Assembly (NCBI RefSeq): GCF_014201885.1 | Contig: NZ_JACHFN010000005.1 | Coordinates: 62,001-126,000 of the forward strand | Direction: 5' to 3' | Source of the DNA: Deinococcus budaensis | Lineage (GTDB): Bacteria > Deinococcota > Deinococci > Deinococcales > Deinococcaceae | Length of the DNA stretch: 64,000 bases | Part shown: positions 56,208 to 64,000 of the stretch, one piece after another | Position numbering within the stretch: position 1 is the stretch's first letter | Layout of the letters: every line of letters begins with the position of its first letter | Program-made: the position numbers and the translations under genes | Notes under the pieces: model-generated | The model's input: only the letters and a program-made list of their open reading frames with translations | The model's database searches: none | Told to the model about the DNA's origin: nothing

Positions 56208-56912
56208 ATGCACGGACTGGCGCAGGGTGGACGGCGGCTTTGCGGCGACGGGCGGATGCTCGGCGGATGGTACCTGGAATGCGCGGTCAGCGCCAGCGGC
56301 TCCCACCCACTCGACCACTTCCTGGTGGACTTCCCCACCCTGGTCCCCACCAACCTGAGCGTCAGCGCGCTGGGCGTCACGCTCTGGACTGATCCCAAGG
56401 GGGTTACGCACGTCGTGGACGTGATCGGCGAGTCGCACTACCCCTTCGTGCCGGACTTCTGGGAGGAAGCGCGGCGCATGGGCTTCTCGCGCAAGGTCTC
56501 CCCCACCCTGCCGGTGGGCAAGCTCAGCGCGCAGAGCCGCTTCCTGTTCCTCCACAACAAGGCGCTGATCGCCAATCCAGAAGCCCTGATGCCTCACCTG
56601 GAAGGGACGCACGTCTGCCCAACGGGCAAGCGCCACCCCGCGGACACGAGTTGCACCGGCCTGCACTGGTGGGTCACGCCGAGCGCCACGCCGGGGACCC
56701 TCACCCGGTACCTGGGAGAGGGGGCGTACGAGTTGCGCGGCCACCTGGGGGCCGGGGCGCCAGCCGTGCGCTACGCCCGGGCGATCTTCGCGTCGGTGCC
56801 GATCACCGCGATCAGCCACATCGTGGGCCAAGGCGGAGTGCAAGGGGCCAACCAGGCGCAGTTCGCGGCCGCGCAGCAGAGCGGCCTCCCCGTCTACGCG
56901 GTGCGGGCGTGA
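56208..56912 (+). CDS. hypothetical plasmid protein, 234 aa
   Basis: The ATG has a strong ribosome site (CGGAGGTGCAGC). The product is soluble with many Gly, His and Trp (LDHFLVDFPTLVPTNLSVSA, SHYPFVPDFWEEARRMGFSR, THVCPTGKRHPADTSCTGLH). The Cys/His spacing in the last stretch could bind metal. No family is recognised. It is the last gene before the AT-rich promoter of the giant STAND gene. Confidence 0.55.
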   Translation: MHGLAQGGRRLCGDGRMLGGWYLECAVSASGSHPLDHFLVDFPTLVPTNLSVSALGVTLWTDPKGVTHVVDVIGESHYPFVPDFWEEARRMGFSRKVSPTLPVGKLSAQSRFLFLHNKALIANPEALMPHLEGTHVCPTGKRHPADTSCTGLHWWVTPSATPGTLTRYLGEGAYELRGHLGAGAPAVRYARAIFASVPITAISHIVGQGGVQGANQAQFAAAQQSGLPVYAVRA

Positions 56913-57008
56913 GCCCCCACGATCGTGCGACCGTCTGGCGGCAGTCGGAGGCGCTGCTGGGGACGGGAAGCCCGGGGACAGCGCTGAGGAATTGAACGGT
57001 TGCATCTC

Positions 57009-57053
57009 TTGAAAGTCCTCGTCCAATTGCAATTAAGGTTGCCCATATAAAAT
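57009..57053 (+). promoter_or_regulatory. AT-rich promoter region of the giant STAND gene
   Basis: An AT-rich island within GC-rich DNA includes TTGCAA (57027-57032) and TATAAA (57046-57051) with a short 13-base spacer, and TTGAAA at 57009. The exact -35 is unclear; the transcript would have a leader of about 80 bases. Confidence 0.35.
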
Positions 57054-57139
57054 GAAGGCGTAAGGTGGCGATTTGCTGAATCAGAGAGAACCTGGAGTCC
57101 ACGCGCGAGCCTGGCCCCGCCCAACGAAGGAGGCCATGC

Positions 57140-60100
57140 TTGCCGCGTAGATCGGCGCGTGCGAAACCGACTCCGCCCGCCGAGGGCGAGCGGCGCGCGA
57201 TGGGCGGGTATCTCTCCCAGTACCGCTGGGCGGCGGCCCGCGTCCTGCGCGACCTCGAGCGCGGCCTCGCCTGGATTCGGCTCGCCGACCCCGGCGCGGG
57301 GCGCACGGACGACCTCCAGGTCGGGTTCGACCTGCGGGTGGACGCGTACCAGGTCAAGTGGAGCCAGTACCCCGCGCCCTTCACCTTCCAACAGCTGGTG
57401 GCGCAGGGCGGCGACACGCCGCCGCTGGTGGCACAACTCGCCGACGGCTGGACCCGGCTGCGCGCCAGCAACCCTGGGCGGCGCGTGGTCGTGCACCTCG
57501 TCACCAACGACCTGCCGTCCACCCGGGACCGCCTGCCCCTCGCCGACGGCGCCCGGCACTCCCACTTCGCCGCCTTTATGGAGGAGGGGTGGAGGCCCGG
57601 GCCGCGCCACGCCCCGGGGGCCTGGCGCGGGGCGTGGCGGGCCCTACAGCAGGCCAGCGGGCTAGGCGAGCCGGAGTTCGAGCGGTTCACCGCCGACTGC
57701 GATCTGTTATTCGGAGAGAAACTCCCGGCCCCGAGCGGCGCCCCCGGGGCCGGGGCGCCGCAGGAGCCATTTCTCGAGCACCTGGTCCGGCACTTCATGG
57801 CCGTGGTGGCCGACCCCGGGGGCACGGTCGAGGTGTCGCGCGCCGAGCTTCTGGCGAGGCTGGGCGCCGGGGCCGGGCAGTTCCGGGCGCGACACGACTT
57901 TCCAGTGGGCGCCGCGTACGTGGCGAGCGGGGCGACGGCCACCGCGTTTGCCCAAGCCCTGGACAGGTTGCCCGGCGGGTACGTCGCCGTGTTCGGCCCG
58001 CCCGGGGCGGGCAAGTCGACGTTCCTGACGGCGGCGCTACGAGAGCGGCCCGAGCGGGTGGTGCGATATTACGCGTACGTGCCCGACACGCACGATCCCG
58101 TGGTCGCTCGCGGCGAGGCGGTGAACTTCCTGCACGATATTGTGATGGCGCTCGAGCAGGCGGGCGTGCCAGCCGGGGCGCGCGTGCGCCCATTGGAGCG
58201 GGAGGCGCTCCTGGGCGCATGGCATACCCAGCTACGGCACCTGCACGAGGAGTGGCGCACCCAGGGCGTCCGCACCGTCATCCTGATCGACGGTCTCGAC
58301 CACATCCCGCGCGAGCAGCGCCCGAACCGGTCGCTCCTGCAGGACCTCCCCCTGCCTGAGGAGGTCCGTGAGGGGGTGTTCCTGGTACTGGGCACGCAGA
58401 CGGACCACCTTGACGGCCTCCCGACGCGGGTGGCTGTGGCGCTGCGGGAGCCCTCGAGGCGCGTCGACGTGCAGCCCCTCAACCGGGAGGAGGTCGCCCG
58501 GTTGGTAGAGCAAGCGCGTCTTCCAGTGCCGCTCGACCCAGAGCGGCAGCGGCGCGTGTTCGACGCGTCGAGCGGGCACCCGCTCGCCCTGTCGTACTTG
58601 CTCCAACGTCTGGCGGGCGCCGCGACGGTGGTGGACGTAGACGAGGCGCTCAGCACGGCGGCGGTCTTCGGGGGCGACGTAGCCCTCGAGTACGAGACGT
58701 ACTGGTCTGCTCTGGAGGCCGAGGAGCCGGTGCGCGCCCTGCTCGGCCGGCTGTGCCGGCTGCGCCGGGTGGTGGACCTCGAGTGGGTCGAAACCTGGGC
58801 TGACCGCAGAACCCTGCAGAGGTTCGTCGCGCTGACGTGGCAATACTTCCGCCGCGAGACCGACACGCGCTGGTACTTCTTCCACAACAGCTTCCGGCTC
58901 TTCCTGCTTAGCCGCACGGCGCGCCGCCTGTTCGGCCCCGGGCAGGACGAGGCCCTCGACCGGGCGCTGCACGCCGAACTCGCTGACCGGTGCGCGGCGT
59001 CCGGGTCGCCCGTGTGGCGCTGGGAGGAGCTGTACCACCGGGCCCGCGCCCAGCAGGGGGACGTCGTGCTGGGGTGGGTCACCCCGGCCTGGGCACGCGA
59101 GCAGTTCTTCGCCCTGCGCCCGCACGACGCCCTCCAGACCGACGTGCTGCTCGCGCTGCGCGAGGCGACGGCGCGCCGCGACGGGGTGGCCCTCGCGCGC
59201 TGCGCGCTCATCCTCTCGGAGTTGCAGCAGCGCGCGTCCCAGCTCGACGTGGCCGAGTTCGACTTTGCGGACCTGCTGCTCGACCTGAACGAAGCCCAGG
59301 CGGCCGCCGAGCTCCTGCGCGACGGCGGGAAGCTGCGCGTGAAGCGTGCCCGCGCCCTCGACCTCAGCGTGCGCCTGCTGGAGGCGGGACTGGAGACCGA
59401 GGCGCGCGCCGTGTTCGGTCTCGCCGAGCCGTTCGAACTGTTCTCCGGCCGTGCGGTGGCCCTGGATTATCCGGACGAACCCCGCGAGGACATTCAGGCG
59501 TGGGCGCGCGCCGCACCACATTTCCGGCAGATGCCTTACCTGATTGGTGCGATCGAGCGCATCAGGTTTGAGCGCACGCGGGGGTGGGAAACCTCCGAGG
59601 ACCCGACGCGTGAGTGGCAGGCACACCTGCTGCTGCTCACTGGCCTCGGCGCCATTGACACGAGGAACGAGGGGGACGTCTCACTCGTGGACGCCGCCTT
59701 GAACGCCCGAAGCGACGCCGCAGAAGCGCGGTTCTGGCTCGCCATGCACCGCTGGCGGGAGACTCCCGGGGCCCGGCGCGAACTTGTTCAGGGCGCGGCA
59801 GAAGCCTTTGCGGGCGCAAGCCTGTCCGCGAACGCGCGGCTGACGCTCGCTGAGGCGGTGCTCCGCGACCTGGGTGACCCGGTTCGCGCCGCCGAACTGG
59901 CCGAAGGCCTCTCCCCTCCAAGTCTGGACGACGTCCTGAACGTACAGAACGCCGAACAGGTGTTTCACCGGCACCTGCGGCACTACCGCCTGCTGTTCGC
60001 CCTGGGGCGGGAGGACGAGGCACGCTCGGCGGTCCCGGGGGCCGAGCGGGACGGCCAGCGGGGGCTGGTCGCGTACGAACGCGCCCTCAACGTGCTCGGG

Positions 60101-63100
60101 CGCCTGTGGGCGGACGCGTGGCGTGGCCGCCTCCGATCTGGGGCCGCGCTGTTCCACGAGGTGCAGGTGTTCATCCCGCTGTTCGACAACTTCCGTCCAC
60201 GCGGCGGCGACGGGGTGGCGAGCTACCAGGTCCCCCACCAGCGCGCGGCCTTCCTCGAATGGGTGGTGGACGTCGCCCACGCGCACGGTCCGGCGGCGTT
60301 CGACGAGGTGCGCCGGCTCGTGCAGGCGCAGTGGGACTCACCGCCCAGCCGCGCGGCATGGCCGGTCGCCGTGCGCCGCCGCGTCGCGCGACGCTTTCTG
60401 GCCCACGGCGCGTCCCCCGCCTGGGTCGTCGCGGCCCTGCATGACGTGCAGGCGGACATGCCGCGGCACGCGGAGATGTTCGGGCAGCTGGAGGATGTGG
60501 CCGAGCAGGTGCGGGCGTGGATCGAGGTGGGCGAGTTGCCTGCCGCCCGGGGCATGCTGCATGAGGCGCAGGCGCTGTCCTTCAAGGTCGGGCAGCGCAA
60601 GGACGAGCAGATGACCGACTGGGTGGGCTGGCTTGGTCGGCACCTTCGGGCACACCCCGGGGACGCCGGGGAACAGCTCGCGTGGTGGGCGCGGGCCGTC
60701 GCGTCGCTTGAGCACTTCACCGAGACCGGGGCCGAACGGCGGGCAGCCCAGGAACTGATTGAGGTCGCGTACGGGCGCGGCGCCGACTACGGCACCGGCT
60801 TGTTCGAATGGTTCGTCTCCCGCGGGACCCTGTCCTTTGCGGCTGGCCTCTCGGCCCTGCTCGGGGCCGCGGTACGTGGCGCGTCGGGGGAGACGTTGGC
60901 CCTGGTGGGCGCGGGGGTGCGCGACCTGCTAATCGCGTCATCCGCGAGCGCCCAACCGGGTGCGGTCGGCAGGTACCTCCGGCGCACTGCGGAAATGGGT
61001 GGGCGGGCGCTTGCGGAGGCGGAAACGTCGGACCTGCGACGGGCCGTGGCGCTTTACGCCCTGCCCTCCGAGCTCGCTGACTGGATGGAGGGCCTGAGGG
61101 ACGTCGCCGGCGAGCTGGACCTCGAGGTCCCAGGTTTGGACGTGAACGCGCCCCCCACGGGCGTGCAGGACTACGACTCGCGGGTGCTGCGCCGGACCTC
61201 CGGTCCCCCCCTGAGCCTCGCGCAGGTGCTGCGCCGCGTCCACACGCTCGACGAGTTCTTCGACCTGCTGGGCGAGCAGGCCGAGGGCCGTTCCTTCGGC
61301 TGGGCACCGGTGATGCGGGCACTGGCGCCCAGCCTCGGGCCCGGCGAGGTGCAGCGTCTGGCCGAGGAGGTCCGGGCAGGCCGGGCCGGGCTGGGCCAGG
61401 GCGTGGAGTCCGGCCGGTCCTTGGTGCTCGCCGCCCTCGCCCGGAGCCTGGTGGCGGCTGGGCAGGCCGAAGGCGCCTGGGCGCTCGGCCTGGAGGCGCT
61501 CCACACCTCGAGCAGCAGTGGTTGGACCCGGTGGATCGACGGCGGGACGCGCGTCGAGGCCCTTGCGGCGCTGGTCGCCGCCGATCCCGCCCGGGGCCAT
61601 GCACTCGCGTTCGATGTCCTCGCACGCGACATCGAGGCGCAGCCGTACCTCGCGCAGACCGTCGCCCAGGAACTCGACATGGTGCTGCCCCTGCTTGCGG
61701 ACTTACCGCCGACCGAGGCCGTTTGGGGCGAGATAAACGGATACGTTCAGGCGATGTTCGCTCGGGCGCCCCTGCCCGACGACGACCCGACGTTTCCTGC
61801 CCCGGGCCAGGCGGAGGACGACGTGCTCGCTCGCGGTCTCGTGCGGGTGGCGCGCCACCCCGTGCCGCTCCTAGCCTTCGGGGCCCGCCGCGCCCTCACG
61901 CGGCTGTGGGGCAGCGGTCACGGCGCCGTGACGCGCGCCCTGCGTGAGGGCGTGAACGGGGACGAGGCCACGCGGGAGGCCCTGGCCATCGTGCTTGAGG
62001 GCGCCGGGAGGGACTGGCCCGACCTGCTGCGTGGTTGGTCGGGGGAACTCTCGGCCTGGGCGCTGACGGACAACGTGGCGCTGCGGGACAGCGCGGTGAG
62101 GCTGCGGGGCCGCCTGGGTCTCGTCAGGGCCGCTCCGCCCCGGCGCGCCCTACCCCTGGAGTACGCCCTAGTGGTACCCGGGGATGTCGCGGCGCCCTCC
62201 TTCCTGTTCCCTGTGCGGTCCGACGACGCCCTGCCCGACTCGGCCGACCCGGCCCAGACCCTGCGCCCGTACAACGAGGTGCTGGAGTATGTGGCCGACC
62301 TCGCTGGGCTGGGCGGACGGGCCGTGCTGTGGCGGGCGAGGCGGCTGATGGGGGAACTGCGCCCGGAGGCGGCCTGGTCCGCGTCGGGCGAGCGAGCACT
62401 GCGTGACAGGCTCGACCGGGCGGGCCTGCGGCTGACATTCAACCGGCCACGCGCGGCCCTAGCGAGGAGGGCGCTGTTCCACATCGTGGCGGAACTCCTC
62501 GATGCGGGCCAGCTCGACGCGGCGGACCAGCGCCTGTTGCGGAGCGAGTTGAGGTTCTTCGACCCGGCGTTCGTGACGCGCGAGCCCGAACCTCGCCCCG
62601 AGTTCGTAGCGGCGCCCCGCCGCGGGTGGGCCCGCTCGCCCGCTGCCTGGGAGGACGTGGTGGCCGGCGCGGCCGCAGGGCTGCCGTTCGTGCTGACGGA
62701 CGGGCGCGTCGTCCTAGCCGAGGAAAGCCTGTTTCGCCTGGTGGACCAGGGGCGGCCCTTTGAGCGACGCTCGTCGCGCGTCGACCGCGCGGCCCTCCTG
62801 TACGAAGTGCCCGGGGGCGTGCGTTTCCCGAGGTCCGTCCTTGTCAACGCGTGGCTGGACGACTGCGCGGCAGGCACGGGTCCTGACGAGGACGTGCCGC
62901 TAATCGTAGAGCACGAGGGGCGTGGCTTCGACACGCCCGGCGAAGGGTGGCTGGCCCTCCACCCAGCGCTAGGAACGCGGTTGGGGTGGTCGTTTGACGC
63001 CCGCGGTCTGTTCCGTTGGACGGACGGGCAGGGACAAGTGATGGTGGAGAGCCTGTGGTGGCAGGCGGGCGGCGCCGACCACGCCCAAATCGCCAGCAAC

Positions 63101-63268
63101 GCTGCGCTCGGCCGGGGCTGGATGGTCGTGGCGACGGCGGCCGGTTGGGCCGCGCTGCGCTCGGCCTTCAGCCGCTGGCGACGGGTCGTCCGAGTGGAAC
63201 GTGGACGTGAACCTACTCCCGACTCCGTGGATGAGAAGGCGGTTGATCAAGAAGTGCATGAGGTGTAG
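57140..63268 (+). CDS. giant nuclease-STAND NTPase, Avs/NLR-like defence protein
   Basis: The protein has 2042 residues. Domain 1 (about 20-190) is a restriction-like nuclease: GYLSQYRWAAARVLRDL, DDLQVGFDLRVDAYQVKWSQ with the QxK pair at about 72-74, as in Cap4/DUF4297-type domains. Domain 2 is a STAND P-loop NTPase: Walker A GPPGAGKST (about 286-294), Walker B VILIDGLDH (about 379-387). The remaining 1400 residues are a helical-repeat sensor. The layout matches Avs proteins that bind phage proteins and then cut DNA. The start is a TTG at 57140 with AAGGAGG 7 bases upstream; an ATG at 57200 is possible. No partner gene is required in such systems. Confidence 0.78.
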   Translation: MPRRSARAKPTPPAEGERRAMGGYLSQYRWAAARVLRDLERGLAWIRLADPGAGRTDDLQVGFDLRVDAYQVKWSQYPAPFTFQQLVAQGGDTPPLVAQLADGWTRLRASNPGRRVVVHLVTNDLPSTRDRLPLADGARHSHFAAFMEEGWRPGPRHAPGAWRGAWRALQQASGLGEPEFERFTADCDLLFGEKLPAPSGAPGAGAPQEPFLEHLVRHFMAVVADPGGTVEVSRAELLARLGAGAGQFRARHDFPVGAAYVASGATATAFAQALDRLPGGYVAVFGPPGAGKSTFLTAALRERPERVVRYYAYVPDTHDPVVARGEAVNFLHDIVMALEQAGVPAGARVRPLEREALLGAWHTQLRHLHEEWRTQGVRTVILIDGLDHIPREQRPNRSLLQDLPLPEEVREGVFLVLGTQTDHLDGLPTRVAVALREPSRRVDVQPLNREEVARLVEQARLPVPLDPERQRRVFDASSGHPLALSYLLQRLAGAATVVDVDEALSTAAVFGGDVALEYETYWSALEAEEPVRALLGRLCRLRRVVDLEWVETWADRRTLQRFVALTWQYFRRETDTRWYFFHNSFRLFLLSRTARRLFGPGQDEALDRALHAELADRCAASGSPVWRWEELYHRARAQQGDVVLGWVTPAWAREQFFALRPHDALQTDVLLALREATARRDGVALARCALILSELQQRASQLDVAEFDFADLLLDLNEAQAAAELLRDGGKLRVKRARALDLSVRLLEAGLETEARAVFGLAEPFELFSGRAVALDYPDEPREDIQAWARAAPHFRQMPYLIGAIERIRFERTRGWETSEDPTREWQAHLLLLTGLGAIDTRNEGDVSLVDAALNARSDAAEARFWLAMHRWRETPGARRELVQGAAEAFAGASLSANARLTLAEAVLRDLGDPVRAAELAEGLSPPSLDDVLNVQNAEQVFHRHLRHYRLLFALGREDEARSAVPGAERDGQRGLVAYERALNVLGRLWADAWRGRLRSGAALFHEVQVFIPLFDNFRPRGGDGVASYQVPHQRAAFLEWVVDVAHAHGPAAFDEVRRLVQAQWDSPPSRAAWPVAVRRRVARRFLAHGASPAWVVAALHDVQADMPRHAEMFGQLEDVAEQVRAWIEVGELPAARGMLHEAQALSFKVGQRKDEQMTDWVGWLGRHLRAHPGDAGEQLAWWARAVASLEHFTETGAERRAAQELIEVAYGRGADYGTGLFEWFVSRGTLSFAAGLSALLGAAVRGASGETLALVGAGVRDLLIASSASAQPGAVGRYLRRTAEMGGRALAEAETSDLRRAVALYALPSELADWMEGLRDVAGELDLEVPGLDVNAPPTGVQDYDSRVLRRTSGPPLSLAQVLRRVHTLDEFFDLLGEQAEGRSFGWAPVMRALAPSLGPGEVQRLAEEVRAGRAGLGQGVESGRSLVLAALARSLVAAGQAEGAWALGLEALHTSSSSGWTRWIDGGTRVEALAALVAADPARGHALAFDVLARDIEAQPYLAQTVAQELDMVLPLLADLPPTEAVWGEINGYVQAMFARAPLPDDDPTFPAPGQAEDDVLARGLVRVARHPVPLLAFGARRALTRLWGSGHGAVTRALREGVNGDEATREALAIVLEGAGRDWPDLLRGWSGELSAWALTDNVALRDSAVRLRGRLGLVRAAPPRRALPLEYALVVPGDVAAPSFLFPVRSDDALPDSADPAQTLRPYNEVLEYVADLAGLGGRAVLWRARRLMGELRPEAAWSASGERALRDRLDRAGLRLTFNRPRAALARRALFHIVAELLDAGQLDAADQRLLRSELRFFDPAFVTREPEPRPEFVAAPRRGWARSPAAWEDVVAGAAAGLPFVLTDGRVVLAEESLFRLVDQGRPFERRSSRVDRAALLYEVPGGVRFPRSVLVNAWLDDCAAGTGPDEDVPLIVEHEGRGFDTPGEGWLALHPALGTRLGWSFDARGLFRWTDGQGQVMVESLWWQAGGADHAQIASNAALGRGWMVVATAAGWAALRSAFSRWRRVVRVERGREPTPDSVDEKAVDQEVHEV

Positions 63269-63417
63269 GGGGCGACGGCCACACCCCGGATTGTTGAGGC
63301 GTGTACTTTTAGGCGCAATTCCTTAGCGCCAATTCGGTCCAAGCTTATTGGCCTCGAGCGTCTTACACGGCGAGCTGCCAGAAAACCGGGTGCCCGAGCC
63401 TGAAGACTTTCCGAGTC
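63269..63417. other. intergenic region before the NADAR gene
   Basis: No clear gene; it includes an AT-richer stretch near 63300-63345 that might hold a promoter. Confidence 0.3.
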
Positions 63418-63974
63418 GTGTCACCGCCCTATGCCGAGCCGGAGGCGGGCCGGTCCGGGGCCTCCTCCCCACCGTGCCGGACAGCCCTGTCTTCAAGGGT
63501 CCCCCCGGCGGGGCCGGGGGAACGGCCCGGCATAACCGAGATACGAGGGTTCCGTGGTCGGCACGCCTTTCTGAGCAACTTCGAGCCTGCCGTTATCTGG
63601 ATGCGGGGCACGCGGTACCCGACCATCGAGCACGCCTTCCAGGCCTGCAAGACGGAGGACCTCGCCGAGCGGGCCGTCATCGCCGCCCTGCCGACCCCGG
63701 TGGAGGCACGGCGGGCCGCGGGCAGCAGGTCACCCTACGCCCGGGCTGGGACGACCTGAAGGAGGAGGTGATGCTGGCGATGCTCCGCGTGAAGTTCCGC
63801 CAGCCGGACCTGCGCGAGCGCCCGGTGGCCATCGGCGCGGCCACGCTTGTGGAGGAAAACGCCCAGCGGGATCGGTACTGGGGCCTCTACCGCGGGCACG
63901 GCCTGAACCGGCTGGAGGTGCTGCTGATGCAAGTCCGCAAGGAAATCCTGGCCGTGCAGCTTCAGGCGGCGTAG
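63418..63974 (+). pseudogene. NADAR-domain (YbiA-like) gene broken by a frameshift
   Basis: Frame one (63418-63759) gives ITEIRGFRGRHAFLSNFEPA and YPTIEHAFQACKTEDLAERA, the first half of a NADAR domain. The second half is in another frame up to 63974: VTLRPGWDDLKEEVMLAMLR, EENAQRDRYWGLYRGHGLNR, LEVLLMQVRKEI. The halves meet at about 63715-63726; adding one G to GCGGGC would restore one protein. NADAR enzymes remove or hydrolyse ADP-ribose-type groups and often sit near conflict systems. Either a decayed gene or a base-call error. The true start is unclear. Confidence 0.65.
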
Positions 63975-64000
63975 CCTCCCTTGCCGGGCCGGAAGGGACG

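Noticed and set aside
58232..59626. 464-residue minus-strand frame opposite the STAND gene
   Set aside because: Mirror frame of a GC-rich coding region with no domain or promoter.
1..64000. CRISPR arrays, tRNA or rRNA genes
   Set aside because: No regularly spaced repeats, cloverleaf-like sequences or rRNA-like stretches were noticed.

Overview
The window looks like part of a large plasmid or megaplasmid of a Deinococcus-like bacterium. Evidence: high GC; three single-stranded-DNA-binding-type proteins, two of them clearly with two OB folds in one chain (the Deinococcus-Thermus SSB layout); VirB9/VirB10-type envelope proteins that imply an outer membrane; and many genes whose start codon lies only 5-7 bases after a TANNNT hexamer, the leaderless promoter layout known from Deinococcus. 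The species cannot be fixed from the sequence.

Layout. 1-3.9 kb is a scar region: a complete IS4-family element (444-1647, with 18-bp end repeats and a 9-bp target duplication), a truncated IS3-type orfA, and the C-terminal remnant of an MmeI-like restriction-methyltransferase. 3.9-7.5 kb is a three-gene anti-plasmid/anti-phage operon of the Lamassu-Cap4 (DdmABC) type. 8-17.5 kb holds plasmid genes of unknown function, a HEAGH protein coupled to a tyrosine recombinase, and two SSB-like genes.

17.7-22.6 kb is the most original part. On the minus strand, an M3 oligopeptidase, an overlooked 51-residue secreted peptide with a perfect Shine-Dalgarno site, and a large helical TPR-like protein form one operon. 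It is divergent, across a 24-bp gap, from a two-gene membrane operon. This looks like a peptide signalling or peptide toxin cassette. 23-31 kb carries a STAND/TPR regulator, a winged-helix protein, an RNase H-like protein, an orphan MshEN-domain protein and a primase-polymerase, which together resemble a plasmid replication/maintenance block.

31-50.8 kb holds a divergent sigma-70-like factor followed by a type IV secretion system: VirB9-like, secreted proteins and a lipoprotein, VirB10 (reversed), VirB2, VirB3, VirB4, VirB5, VirB6, VirD4, a second PLD-like secreted protein, a lytic transglycosylase, and a SpoIIIAA/VirB11-like ATPase. The transglycosylase and ATPase frames are fused through a run of eight G. 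VirB8 and a relaxase were not found. 51-57 kb is a plasmid housekeeping cluster (SSB, ParB, small proteins) whose gaps repeatedly carry GC-rich hairpins. 57-63.3 kb encodes a 2042-residue nuclease-STAND protein resembling Avs defence proteins. The window ends in a frameshifted NADAR-domain gene.

Several genes are broken or fused at G/C runs, so some frameshifts may be assembly errors and some may be real slippage sites. No tRNA, rRNA or CRISPR array was seen.
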